DNA from: Acidobacteriaceae bacterium | GTDB taxonomy: Bacteria > Acidobacteriota > Terriglobia > Terriglobales > Acidobacteriaceae | Assembly: GCA_003131315.1 (NCBI GenBank) | Contig: PKUV01000154.1 | Coordinates: 67,582-131,581 of the forward strand | DNA length: 64,000 nucleotides | Reading direction: 5' to 3' | In this document: in pieces, positions 25,341 to 34,637 of the stretch | Numbering within the stretch: position 1 is the first letter of the stretch | How the letters are laid out: the number at the start of each line of letters is the position of its first letter | The notes under the pieces: generated by a model | Told to the model about the DNA's origin: nothing | The model's database searches: none | The model's input: the letters and a program-made list of their open reading frames with translations, nothing else | Translations under genes and position numbers: made by a program

Positions 25341-25514
25341 TCAGGCGGGCACTCTTGCCGAGATCCGCACCCCTAGGCTAGCGTCCTCGTAGACCCCGTC
25401 TCGACGAAGAGCCTCTTGGATTTGCTGGGCTTTCTGTTGCAGCTCGCGTTCTGCCAGTTTTTCCGGTGTATCCTCAGAAAGGGCACGGCTCAATTTTTCG
25501 AGATCTCCAACCAC
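25341..25514 (-). CDS. 57-aa helical hypothetical protein
   Basis: A GTG at 25514, preceded by AAGGAGA with 6-base spacing, opens a 57-residue frame: a charged helical segment (EKLAERELQQKAQQIQEALR) and a C-terminal GVYEDASLGVRISARVPA. The stop is 11 bases from the ATG of the membrane-protein gene, so the two are probably co-translated. The longer open frame upstream of the GTG is basic and unlike a protein. No family recognised; the helix suggests a small partner subunit. Confidence 0.5.
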   Translation of the reverse strand: MVGDLEKLSRALSEDTPEKLAERELQQKAQQIQEALRRDGVYEDASLGVRISARVPA

Positions 25515-25739
25515 GCTTGTTCTCCTTCTCTTCACTACTATTGATGCACGGACCGCGTGCAAAGTCAACATTTCTTTGTTCTGTTCGCGTCCGCTTTTCA
25601 GGTTTCCGCTTCTTTGGCGGCGGATCGCACACTTTATTATCTTGCGGGAGTCATACATGGTGCGGCCTCTTTCAATTGCCCCTTCGGGACAGATACCTCG
25701 CTGTGCACCATTTCGAGAACTGCTGTAGATTTCTGCGAT

Positions 25740-26945
25740 TTAGCGATCAGCGTAATACCCGTCTCTGGTTTGCACCGTCAGGTCTTTTTTCTTCACCTCC
25801 AACTGGACGCGATGGTAACCGGCGGCTGCGCTGTCTTTGTCGGGCGTATAGCCCATGCTGTACTGGGTTCGTAGTTCCTCGACAATGCTGGTGTAGATCT
25901 CGCCGACGGATTCTTTCTTAGAAACCTCAAAGAAACGTCCACCGGTCTCTTTGGAAATCCGTTCGAGAATTTTCTTGCCATCGGTGTGCGGGCTCTCGGC
26001 AGGACGTTGGCCTCCGCCTCGACCACCTCGGCCGCCACCGCCGCCACCCGGCCATCCACCTCCGCCACCGGGCCAGCCGCCGCCACCACCACCTCCGGGC
26101 CAACCGCTGCCGCCCCGCCTTTGGCCTTCGTTACGGTCTTCGTGGTGAGAATCTGCGAAAAAGATGGAGTAAACAACGGTGTCGGCACGTTGGGCGGACT
26201 CGATCGCGCTCTCCAAATAAGTCTTGCTGCCGCGGTCGACGCCGTCCGAGAGAATGATGAGAGCCTTCCGGCCCTGCTGTTTTTTCATTATTTCGTTCGA
26301 CGCCAGAAAAACGGCGTCGTAGAGCTGGCTACCGCCGCCACGGTGCGATCCTGAGCCGGAGCGGGAATCGTCGGAGTCGTTGGGGTCGTTCGATCTTGGG
26401 TCGTTTGATCTCTCGCGGTCGGATGGCGTTTTGAGCAATTCGAGCGCCGATTGCAGCTTTTCACGGGATGAAGTCAAATCCTGCAGCAGTTCTACTTCAC
26501 GATCAAAGTGAATGAGGAAGGCCTTGTCCTTGGCCTGCGCGAGCATCTGATCGAGAAAACTGCGGCTCGCGTTGCGCTCCGCGTCGAGGACGTTGCTTTG
26601 ACTGCGGCTGGTATCGACGAGCAGACCCAGCGTGAGCGGGAGATTCGCTTCCTGCGAAAAATAGCGGATACTTTGCGGGCGGCCGTCTTCCTGAAGCGTG
26701 AAATCGTTCTTGGTGAGGTCGCGCACGATCTTGCCATGCTTGTCGCGAACCGTGACGGGCAGCGTGACTACTTTGACGTCGACGGCGATGGTGGCAGCGG
26801 GTTCCTGAGCCCGCATCAACGGGCCGACTCCGGGAAGAGCGGCCAGCGCGGCGATCAGCGCACAGGTAACCGGCTTCCACACGGGTGAGCGGTTCGCAAT
26901 TGTTTCTCTACTTGGCCGGTTTTTATACGGCCGGGACTCATTCAC
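25740..26945 (-). CDS. Secreted VWFA-domain protein, Acidobacteria type
   Basis: 401 residues from GTG 26945, behind GGAGG at 7-base spacing. Hydrophobic signal at about 26-45. Residues 52-100 read as the family's N-terminal strand-rich part (VDVKVVTLPVTVRDKHGKIV, DLTKNDFTLQEDGRPQSIRY). The von Willebrand A domain has the MIDAS start LLVDTSRSQS, then FLIHFDREVEL, and LIILSDGVDRGS. A glycine/tryptophan-rich insert (WPGGGGGGGWPGGGGGWPGG) separates this from a C-terminal ISKETGGRFFEVSKKE...YSMGYTPDKDS segment. This is the VWFA-related domain protein family expanded in Acidobacteria; partners and function are unknown. Confidence 0.88.
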   Translation of the reverse strand: MNESRPYKNRPSRETIANRSPVWKPVTCALIAALAALPGVGPLMRAQEPAATIAVDVKVVTLPVTVRDKHGKIVRDLTKNDFTLQEDGRPQSIRYFSQEANLPLTLGLLVDTSRSQSNVLDAERNASRSFLDQMLAQAKDKAFLIHFDREVELLQDLTSSREKLQSALELLKTPSDRERSNDPRSNDPNDSDDSRSGSGSHRGGGSQLYDAVFLASNEIMKKQQGRKALIILSDGVDRGSKTYLESAIESAQRADTVVYSIFFADSHHEDRNEGQRRGGSGWPGGGGGGGWPGGGGGWPGGGGGGRGGRGGGQRPAESPHTDGKKILERISKETGGRFFEVSKKESVGEIYTSIVEELRTQYSMGYTPDKDSAAAGYHRVQLEVKKKDLTVQTRDGYYADR

Positions 26946-27296
26946 CTTGCGTCCTCCGTTTATCGTTATATTTCAGACGAATCTTAAGAGCGCTGCATCT
27001 GCACAAGAAAATAGAGTACACAGTCAGGATCGCACCCGCCCAACTCGGGAAGGCAACCGTCAACCGGTATAGGAGACCTGCCGCGACCGGCTGGGACTGT
27101 TTTTCGGGGCTGGATTTGTCAGCGGACATTGGCATCCATGCAAGCATGGTTTTTCTCATTTACGAGAACAGTTGTAAGACTGGATGCGCGGCGACGGAGT
27201 TGAAGTTGCCAGCGTCCCTGTAAAAGCAACGTCAATGCCGGGTAAAACTTCGTAAAGGGCTCAATATGGCGCGTTTGGCAATGCTAAAGTGAATAC
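26946..27296. other. Divergent intergenic region
   Basis: Holds the start regions of the VWFA gene (minus) and the DUF5666 gene (plus). No RNA gene, repeat or confident promoter pair was recognised. Confidence 0.4.
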
Positions 27297-28601
27297 ATGA
27301 GATGTTTCTGGCAGAGGCCGCTGCGGATTTGCCTTTCTACGCCGTGCCTTCTTACGACTTGCCTGCTTACGGCGATGGTAACTCTGATTCTGGCAGGGCC
27401 AGGCTACGTCTGCGCGCAGGACAAGCCAACCGGCAGTTCGGGAGGCGCGCCAGTCGCCAAGGCAGTGGGAACGATCAAGAGTATCCAGGCGGATTCGATC
27501 ACGGTTGCGGCTGAATCCGGTGGCGAGGTCACGGCGAAACTGATTGGCTCGACGAAGATTCTGCGCGTGCCGCCGGGAGAAAAGGATCTGAAGAACGCGA
27601 CTGCTCTGCAGCCGCAAGACTTGCAGCCCGGGGATCGCGTGCTGGTTCGCGGGCAGGCATCGACGGATGGAGACGGGCACACGATCGCCGCGCTGGCGGT
27701 GATTGTGATGAAGCAGGCCGATGTGGCGGCGAAGCAGCAGCACGACCGCGACGACTGGCAGAAGCGAGGAGTGGGCGGGCTCGTCACGAACGTGGACGCT
27801 GCGACGGGCACCATCAGAATTTCATCCAGTGGAATGGGCGCGAACCGGAGTATCGCCGTCCACATTGCGAAGGATACGATCCTGCGCCGCTATGCGCCCG
27901 GCTCGGTGAAGTTCGATGATGCGAAACCGGCGCCCGTCGATCAAATCAAGGCGGGAGATCAGTTGCGCGCGCGCGGCACTCGCACCCCGGATGGCAGCGA
28001 AGTAAGTGCGGAGGAGATTGTCTCCGGCGCATTTCGGAATATTGCGGGAACCATCAAGGCGATTGACGCAGCGAGCAATACGATGACGGTGCAGGATGCG
28101 ATCCGCAAGAGCGCGGTGGTGGTGAAGGTGTCGCCCGACTCGCAAATGAAGAAGCTGCCGGCGGAGATGGCGCAAGGCATCGCGATGCGATTGAAAGGCA
28201 CGGCGGACGGCGGGAGCGGAGATCAACCGGGCGCCAACGGCCAAGGCCAAGTCCAGAGCACGACCGGGCAGGGTGCTGCGCCCGGTGCGGGCGGAGCGCG
28301 GCCAGGGACAGAATCGCAGGCGGCGCGCGGGCAGAACGGCGGGCTTGGCGGAAATGGGCCTCCGGACTTGCAGCGCATGCTGAGCCGCTTGCCTAATAGC
28401 ACGCTGGCGGACTTGCAGAAGGGCGATGCGGTGATGATCGTCTCGACCGACGGCGCGGATTCGGGCGTGGTCACGGCCGTCACGCTGCTGGCGGGAGTGG
28501 ACGCCATCCTGGCGGTGGCGCCGAATCGAAGCGCATCCACACTGCTTTCGCCGTGGTCGCTGGGCACGTCCGCCGGAGAAGGTGAAGCCGCGCAACAGTG
28601 A
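27297..28601 (+). CDS. Secreted DUF5666-domain protein
   Basis: 434 residues with a signal region near 20-40 (LLTAMVTLILAGPGYVCAQ). It contains repeated small OB-like beta units of the DUF5666 type: VGTIKSIQADSITVAAES...LQPGDRVLVRGQ, GGLVTNVDAATGTIRISS...IKAGDQLRARGT and AGTIKAIDAASNTMTVQD. The region around residues 300-360 is Gly/Gln/Ala-rich. The family is common in Acidobacteria; its function is not established. It lies 51 bases upstream of the beta-barrel receptor gene on the same strand, so the two are probably co-transcribed. Confidence 0.8.
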   Translation: MRCFWQRPLRICLSTPCLLTTCLLTAMVTLILAGPGYVCAQDKPTGSSGGAPVAKAVGTIKSIQADSITVAAESGGEVTAKLIGSTKILRVPPGEKDLKNATALQPQDLQPGDRVLVRGQASTDGDGHTIAALAVIVMKQADVAAKQQHDRDDWQKRGVGGLVTNVDAATGTIRISSSGMGANRSIAVHIAKDTILRRYAPGSVKFDDAKPAPVDQIKAGDQLRARGTRTPDGSEVSAEEIVSGAFRNIAGTIKAIDAASNTMTVQDAIRKSAVVVKVSPDSQMKKLPAEMAQGIAMRLKGTADGGSGDQPGANGQGQVQSTTGQGAAPGAGGARPGTESQAARGQNGGLGGNGPPDLQRMLSRLPNSTLADLQKGDAVMIVSTDGADSGVVTAVTLLAGVDAILAVAPNRSASTLLSPWSLGTSAGEGEAAQQ

Positions 28602-28652
28602 AAACAATCCAATCCATGTTGTTGAATTGATCTGCCTGGAAAGAAAAGGTGC

Positions 28653-31580
28653 GTGTTGAAGTTATCAGTATTCATTTTGGCGATTCTGATTCCGGCGACG
28701 CTGATCGGGCTGGCTGCGCCTGCATCGGCGCAGTCGCCGGCGGCAACGGGAACCTTGCGCGGGCAAGTGACGGATCCCTCGGGGGCGGTGGTTACGAACG
28801 CCACGGTGGCGGTCCTGGTATCCGGGGGACAAACGCATTCTGCCACAACCAACCGCAGCGGCGGTTACGAAATCGGAAACCTGGCGCCGGGCAAGTACAC
28901 AGTCACGGCGAATGCACAGGGATTCACGGTTTTTGTGCAGAACGACGTGGACGTGGCGGCGGGCCAAGTCGCGCAATTCAACATTGCGCTCGACATCAAC
29001 GTGCAGCAGGAAAAGGTCAACGTGCAGGAAGAAACTCCGCAGCTCGACACCAACCCCGCGAGCAATGCGGGCGCGATCGTGCTTAGCGGCAAAGATCTGG
29101 AAGCGCTTCCCGACGATCCCGACGAATTGCAGTCTGACCTTGAAGCGCTGGCCGGACCTTCGGCCGGCCCCAACGGCGGGCAGCTCTACATCGATGGATT
29201 TACCGGAGGACAGCTTCCGCCGAAGTCATCGATTCGCGAGATTCGCATCAATCAGAATCCGTTTTCGGCCGAATACGACAGGCTGGGCTATGGACGAATC
29301 GAAGTCTTCACCAAGCCGGGCACGGACAAATTTCATGGACAGGTCTCCGTCGAGGGGAACAGCTCGGGGATGAACAGTCGCAATCCTTTCCTCCACGTCG
29401 ACCCCGTCACTCACGTCGATCCCTTCCAGCCCTACGACTCGGTGATCTACATGGGAAACATCGGCGGCCCGATCAATAAGAAGGCGTCATTTTTCTTCAA
29501 CGTGCAGCGGCGCAACATCGACGAAGTCGCAGTCGTAAACGCTGAGGTCCTGGATTCGAACTTCCAGCCAACTGCGTTCAGTGCGAGCGTGCCCAACCCG
29601 CGCACGCGGACCAACCTCAGTCCGCGCCTCGACTACCAAATCAGCCCCAACAATACGCTGACCGCTCGGTATCAGTATTTCCACGACACGCAGGAGAACG
29701 CGGGTGTGGGAGGGTTTGCGCTCGCCTCCACCGGTTTCGACACCAGCTCTTCCGAACACACCTTGCAGATCAGCGATACGCAGATCCTGGGGGCGAAGGC
29801 CGTGAATGAGACCCGCTTCCAGTACGAGCGCGAAAACAGCCGGCAGACTCCATTGAGCACGGCCTTAGGCATCAACGTGCCAGGGAATTTCATCGGTGGA
29901 GGCAACAGTTCGGGAGCGCAAACGGACCACGCGGACCATTACGAAATGCAGAACTACACTTCAGTATCGCAAGGCAAGCACTTCGTGAAATTCGGGGGAC
30001 GACTGCGGGCAGTTCACGAAATCAACGCGTCGAGCGCTGGTTTCAACGGTACCTATATCTTTCCCGACCTCCAGACTTACAGCAATGCGCAGCAGGGTTT
30101 TCTGAACGGTACTCCTACTCAGTATTCCATCAATGCAACCCCCAGCGGCGCGGCTGCCACCGTGCCCGTCACGATGGTGGACGTGGGGCTGTACCTCCAG
30201 GACGACTGGAAGGTGCGTCCCAACTTCACGCTGAGCGGCGGGCTGCGCTTTGAAACGCAGAACGCAATCCACGATCATGCGGATTGGGCGCCACGAGTCG
30301 GCTTTGCGTGGGGCATCGGCGGAGGGGGAAAGACTGCGCCGAAAACCGTGCTGCGCGGCGGATTCGGCCTGTTTTACGACCGCTTCGCCGAGAACCTCAT
30401 TCTGAATACGGATCGTTTTAACGGCGTGACGCAGCAAAAGTACGTTGTGTCCAGTCCGGCTTATCCGACCCCTCCGCCGGTGAACACATTGCCGCCCAGC
30501 ACGCAGTCGATCTACCAGATCGCTTCAGGATTGCATGCGCCCTATGTCATGCAGACCGCATTCAGCCTGGAGCGGCAGGTCACAAAGATTGCCAACGTTA
30601 CGGTTTCGTATCTGAATGCCCGCGGCGTGCACCAATTCGTTTCGCTGAACGTCAACGCTCCCACTCCGGGCACCCCCGGCTCGAGCGGCCCGCCTCCATT
30701 CTCGGACCAGGGACCGATCAATCGGTATTCGTCGGCCGGAGTGTTCCGCCAAAATCAGCTCATCACGAATTTCAACATCCGGGCGGGCGCCAAGCTGTCG
30801 CTCTTCGGCTTCTACAGTCTGAACTATGCCAACAGCGACTCATCGGGCGCTTCGAGTTTCCCATCCGATCAGTACGATCTCGGCGCCGACTACGGACGCG
30901 CTTCCTTCGATACCCGGCACCGACTGTTCATGGGCGGCACAGTCGGTCTCCCTTATGCGTTCCGCTTGAGCCCGTTCATGATCTTCAATTCGGGATCACC
31001 CTATAACGTCACTGTGGGACAGGACTTGAATAACGACAGCGTGTTCAACGATCGCCCCACCTTCGCGACGAATCCCCCCGGCGTGTGTCTTTCGTTGACG
31101 GCGATCTGCCACTACAATCAATCCCCCACGGCGTCGGATGTGCTGGTCCCCATCAACTACCTGACCGGGCCCGCCAACTTCACTCTCAATCTGCGCCTGG
31201 CAAAAACCTTCGGCTTCGGGCCGGAGAAAGCGAAATCGGCAGACGCAAGTGCCGGTTCCGGCGGCGGCCCTCCCGGTGGCATGGGCGGCGGCGGGCGCGG
31301 TCCGGGCGGTGGCGGCGGCTTTGGACGAGGAGGGCCCGGCGGAGGTCCGGGAGGTGGGGGCATGGGCGCGGCAAGCAACCGACGTTACAGCCTGACCTTC
31401 AGCGTTAATGCGCGGAACATTCTGAACAGGGTGAACGCGGCAACTCCCGTCGGCATCCTGCCCCAGCCCGATTCACCCGATCCCTCCAATTTCGGAAAGT
31501 CCGTTGCTCTGGCGGGTGGGCCGTTCTCAAGCGCGGCGGCGAATCGAAAAATTGAATTGCAGGCGATGTTCAGCTTCTAG
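28653..31580 (+). CDS. TonB-dependent-receptor-like outer-membrane protein (Oar type)
   Basis: 975 residues from GTG 28653. Signal peptide (about 1-26), then a carboxypeptidase-regulatory-like beta sandwich (GTLRGQVTDPSGAVVTNATV...GGYEIGNLAPGKYTVTA, about residues 30-110), a plug-like region (IREIRINQNPFSAEYDRLGY, FTKPGTDKFHG) and a long 22-strand-like barrel ending FSF. The family, abundant in Acidobacteria, moves large substrates or acts as adhesin. An unusual Gly/Pro-rich insert of about 50 residues (GGGPPGGMGGGGRGPGGGGG, near residue 870) lies close to the last barrel strands. Located directly after the DUF5666 gene. Confidence 0.85.
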   Translation: MLKLSVFILAILIPATLIGLAAPASAQSPAATGTLRGQVTDPSGAVVTNATVAVLVSGGQTHSATTNRSGGYEIGNLAPGKYTVTANAQGFTVFVQNDVDVAAGQVAQFNIALDINVQQEKVNVQEETPQLDTNPASNAGAIVLSGKDLEALPDDPDELQSDLEALAGPSAGPNGGQLYIDGFTGGQLPPKSSIREIRINQNPFSAEYDRLGYGRIEVFTKPGTDKFHGQVSVEGNSSGMNSRNPFLHVDPVTHVDPFQPYDSVIYMGNIGGPINKKASFFFNVQRRNIDEVAVVNAEVLDSNFQPTAFSASVPNPRTRTNLSPRLDYQISPNNTLTARYQYFHDTQENAGVGGFALASTGFDTSSSEHTLQISDTQILGAKAVNETRFQYERENSRQTPLSTALGINVPGNFIGGGNSSGAQTDHADHYEMQNYTSVSQGKHFVKFGGRLRAVHEINASSAGFNGTYIFPDLQTYSNAQQGFLNGTPTQYSINATPSGAAATVPVTMVDVGLYLQDDWKVRPNFTLSGGLRFETQNAIHDHADWAPRVGFAWGIGGGGKTAPKTVLRGGFGLFYDRFAENLILNTDRFNGVTQQKYVVSSPAYPTPPPVNTLPPSTQSIYQIASGLHAPYVMQTAFSLERQVTKIANVTVSYLNARGVHQFVSLNVNAPTPGTPGSSGPPPFSDQGPINRYSSAGVFRQNQLITNFNIRAGAKLSLFGFYSLNYANSDSSGASSFPSDQYDLGADYGRASFDTRHRLFMGGTVGLPYAFRLSPFMIFNSGSPYNVTVGQDLNNDSVFNDRPTFATNPPGVCLSLTAICHYNQSPTASDVLVPINYLTGPANFTLNLRLAKTFGFGPEKAKSADASAGSGGGPPGGMGGGGRGPGGGGGFGRGGPGGGPGGGGMGAASNRRYSLTFSVNARNILNRVNAATPVGILPQPDSPDPSNFGKSVALAGGPFSSAAANRKIELQAMFSF

Positions 31581-31658
31581 CGCCGCGATCGCGTGATTGT
31601 GACTGCTGTCGATCCAAGCTTGCTGGTGGAGAGCCGGGCGTCCCCGCCGTATGACTCA

Positions 31659-32876
31659 TCAAGTCGAGTAATCCGCGTTGATCCGCACATACTCGGCGGT
31701 CAGATCGGTGGTGAGGAAGCGCACCGATTGCTGGCCGCGCCGAAGCTGCACACGAATATCGCAAACCGGCTGCGCGAGATTGCGGTGAGCTTGCCGCTCA
31801 TTGAATGCGCAGGCGACTCCGTTACGGCATACTTTCTGCCTACCAATGAAAATCTGGACGCGAGAGGGATCGATGGGCGCGCCGCACCTTCCCACTGCGG
31901 CGAGAATGCGTCCCCAATTTGGATCGGCCCCCGCCCAAGCGGTTTTGACCAGCATTGAGTGAGCAATCGTCCGCGCCACCAGTAACGCCTCTTCCCGGCT
32001 GCGCGCCTGTTCGACGAACAAACGGATCACGTGCTGAACGCCTTCCCCGTCGCTGACGATCTGCTCGGCGAGGGACTGGCAAACTGCGGTCAGAGCCGCG
32101 GACAATTTCTTTCCGGTGCGAACGTCTCTCACCCGAGCACCGCTGGCGCCGCTGGCAAGCAGCAGCACTGTGTCATTGGTGGAGGTGTCGCCGTCAATGG
32201 ACATGCAATTTAACGAATGGTCGCAGGCCTCGCGCAGAAGAGGCTGCAGCTCACGCGGATTGGCGCCCACATCGGTGAGCAAGTACACCAACATGGTCGC
32301 AAGTTGCGGATGGATCATGCCGGCGCCCTTCGCGATCCCCAACACGGTGACTTCCTTCGAGGCCGTTCGGAAGCGCACGGACGCGATCTTCGGCCGCGTG
32401 TCGGTGGTCATGATGGCGTGGGCGAAGGCGAGGACGCCACGCCGGCTGGGCGATCGCGTTGCGATGAGCTCCGGCAACTTCGCGCGGATTTTTTCTGCCG
32501 GCAGTCGCACTCCGATGATGCCGGTCGAGGAAGGAAAGACTTCGGCAGCGGACACTCCGAACAGGTTTCCGGCTTCGCGACAAACCCGTTCGCAGGCTTG
32601 AATGCCGGCGCGTCCGGTGGCGCAGTTGGCGTTTCCGGAGTTCACGACGACGGCTCGAACGCGGCCGCCCGTGGAAAGCAACGACGCGCGGCCAACTTCC
32701 ACGGGGGCGGCGACGACCCGGTTCGTAGTGAACAACGCGGCAGCGGTCGCTCCGTTGGCGGCTTCCACCAGCGCGAGGTCTGGCCGGCCACTGACTTTAA
32801 TGCCGGCAGCGATGGCAGAGAAAGAGAACCCCAGGGGCAAACGAATTTTCTCAGGAGAACGGCGCAGCAAGGTCAT
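31659..32876 (-). CDS. argJ: Glutamate N-acetyltransferase (ornithine acetyltransferase)
   Basis: 405 residues from ATG 32876, which overlaps the upstream acetyltransferase stop as ATGA. Family signatures: GFSFSAIAAGIK near the N-terminus, ATLxxxT-type self-cleavage site seen as QLATMLVYLLTD (the Thr in ATM becomes the N-terminus of the beta chain), and the DGDTSTNDT motif. The C-terminus has WAGADPNWGRILAAVGR. It transfers the acetyl group from N-acetylornithine to glutamate, recycling acetyl in arginine synthesis. Last gene of argC-argB-argD-NAGS-argJ; an adjacent NAGS suggests that priming and recycling are both encoded. Confidence 0.96.
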   Translation of the reverse strand: MTLLRRSPEKIRLPLGFSFSAIAAGIKVSGRPDLALVEAANGATAAALFTTNRVVAAPVEVGRASLLSTGGRVRAVVVNSGNANCATGRAGIQACERVCREAGNLFGVSAAEVFPSSTGIIGVRLPAEKIRAKLPELIATRSPSRRGVLAFAHAIMTTDTRPKIASVRFRTASKEVTVLGIAKGAGMIHPQLATMLVYLLTDVGANPRELQPLLREACDHSLNCMSIDGDTSTNDTVLLLASGASGARVRDVRTGKKLSAALTAVCQSLAEQIVSDGEGVQHVIRLFVEQARSREEALLVARTIAHSMLVKTAWAGADPNWGRILAAVGRCGAPIDPSRVQIFIGRQKVCRNGVACAFNERQAHRNLAQPVCDIRVQLRRGQQSVRFLTTDLTAEYVRINADYST

Positions 32877-33379
32877 GCCTGAATCTTTAACCAGTTTTTT
32901 GGCGGCGGCAAAATTGCGAACGTGGGCAGATTTCCACGGACCATCGCAACTTCGTCGCAGCGATAGAGCCTGGGGCACTGATAACAGTCTTTGTGGATCT
33001 TGTCGGGAAGATCCTGGTGATTAGCGGTGGTGAATCCCCTGCGCGAGAAAAATTCCGGAATGCGCGTGAACAGGCACACGCAGGTGACTTTGTGCTTTTC
33101 CGCCTGCGCCAGAAGAGCCTTGACCAGGCGTCTGCCGCCACCGCTGCTTTGGCTTGCGGGATCGACGGTAATCGAACGAATCTCGGCCAGGTGCACGCCA
33201 TAAAGGTGGAGCGCGCCGCATCCGATGATGCGTTCCTCATGCTCGAGGACGACAAAGTCGCGGACATTCTCGCAGATCTCCGCGAGCGTGCGCGGCAGGA
33301 GAGTGCCGTCGCCGGAGTAGGCCGTGATGAGAGCGTGAATCTGCTCGGCATCGGGAAGGATCGCCTCACGCGTGCGCAT
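32873..33379 (-). CDS. argA: N-acetylglutamate synthase, short GNAT type
   Basis: 168 residues from ATG 33379, chosen because it follows AGGAGG and matches the family start (RTREAILPDAEQIHALI). The GNAT acetyl-CoA loop reads SSGGGRRLVKALL (about 85-97). A Cys motif KDCYQCPRLYRCDEVAM near residue 140 is typical of short NAGS proteins. The gene overlaps argD by 14 bases upstream and argJ by ATGA downstream, so it is fully embedded in the arginine operon. It makes N-acetylglutamate from glutamate and acetyl-CoA. It lacks the kinase-like regulatory domain of classical ArgA. Confidence 0.85.
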   Translation of the reverse strand: MRTREAILPDAEQIHALITAYSGDGTLLPRTLAEICENVRDFVVLEHEERIIGCGALHLYGVHLAEIRSITVDPASQSSGGGRRLVKALLAQAEKHKVTCVCLFTRIPEFFSRRGFTTANHQDLPDKIHKDCYQCPRLYRCDEVAMVRGNLPTFAILPPPKNWLKIQA

Positions 33380-34637
33380 GGACCTCCTTGCGCCGCGGCG
33401 GAGCGGATTTCTTTTTCTTGTGCGTGGACTCTTCATTCTTGCGCAACGCCGCGTCCAGGGCCTTGACCACCTGATCCACGTGCTTCTTCTGAATCACGTA
33501 AGGCGGCAGAAAGCGCAGTACGGTTTCGTGCGTACGATTGATGATAATTCCTTCCTGCAGCAGTTGCCCGGCCACCGCCTTCGCCAATTCGGGCGAGTCC
33601 ACTTCCACGGCCTGCATCAGGCCTGCTCCGCGGACGTCCTGAATCGATTTGTGCTTCTTGTCCAGCGCCTCGAGCGCCGCGTGAAAATATTCGCCCAGCG
33701 CGCGCACGTGCTTCAGCAATTGCCGTTCAGCGCGCAGGAACTCGATGGCGACGGCGCAGGCCAGCGGGCCTCCGCCGAACGTGGTTCCGTGCATCCCCGG
33801 GTGCATGCAACTCGCAACCCGTTCGGTGGTGAGGATGGCGCCGAGCGGCAAGCCGCAAGCCAGCGGCTTGGCGACGGTGACCACGTCCGGCAGCACACCA
33901 TAGTGCTGGTAGGCAAAGTGGCGTCCGGTGCGGCCGAGGCCGCATTGAATCTCGTCGAGCAGGAGTAACGCGCCGCTGCGTTTGGTCAGGCGCGAGGCGA
34001 GTTTGAGAAACTCCGGATTGACTGGACAAACCCCGCCCTCTCCCTGAATTGTCTCGATGCACACCGCACAGACGCTGGAATCAAATTTTCGTTGAAGGTC
34101 GTCCACGTCATTGAACTTGACGAAACTCACACCGGGCACAAGAGGAACGAACGGGGCTCGATATTTCGGCTGACCGGTGGTGGCCAGCGCGCCAAAGGTG
34201 CGTCCATGAAAAGAGTTCTCCATGGCAAGAATGCGCCACTTTGGATTAGGCTTGCGGCCGTTCTTATTATTCATTTGCGCAAAGGCGCGGGCGAGCTTGA
34301 GCGCTCCTTCCCAGGCCTCGGTGCCGCTGTTGCAGAAGAAAGCGCGGTCAAGACCGGAGATTTGCGTCAGCAGCCGCGCGAGTTCCGCTTGATACTCGTG
34401 GAAGAACAGATTGGAAACATGAATCAACCGGCCGGCCTGACGCTTGATCGCCGCCTGGATGGCAGGGTGGTTGTGACCGAGCGCATTGACTCCGATTCCA
34501 CTCAGGAAATCCAGATACCGCTTGCCACGAGAATCCCAGAGATACACGCCGCGCCCACGAACAAAAAGGATGGGCTGGCGCTCGTATGTGGGAAGCAAAA
34601 GCTTCCCTTCCATGCGGGAGACGGAGGCGAGGCTCAT
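33366..34637 (-). CDS. argD: Acetylornithine aminotransferase
   Basis: 423 residues from ATG 34637, which overlaps the argB stop as ATGA; the open frame extends upstream but is antisense-like there. Class-III aminotransferase features: FLSGIGVNALGHNHP, NSGTEAWEGALKLAR, FHGRTFGAL, LLLDEIQCGLGRTG and the PLP lysine in VAKPLACGLPLGAIL. It converts N-acetylglutamate semialdehyde to N-acetylornithine. The C-terminus carries a basic tail (THKKKKSAPPRRKEVHAHA) overlapping the next gene. Confidence 0.95.
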   Translation of the reverse strand: MSLASVSRMEGKLLLPTYERQPILFVRGRGVYLWDSRGKRYLDFLSGIGVNALGHNHPAIQAAIKRQAGRLIHVSNLFFHEYQAELARLLTQISGLDRAFFCNSGTEAWEGALKLARAFAQMNNKNGRKPNPKWRILAMENSFHGRTFGALATTGQPKYRAPFVPLVPGVSFVKFNDVDDLQRKFDSSVCAVCIETIQGEGGVCPVNPEFLKLASRLTKRSGALLLLDEIQCGLGRTGRHFAYQHYGVLPDVVTVAKPLACGLPLGAILTTERVASCMHPGMHGTTFGGGPLACAVAIEFLRAERQLLKHVRALGEYFHAALEALDKKHKSIQDVRGAGLMQAVEVDSPELAKAVAGQLLQEGIIINRTHETVLRFLPPYVIQKKHVDQVVKALDAALRKNEESTHKKKKSAPPRRKEVHAHA

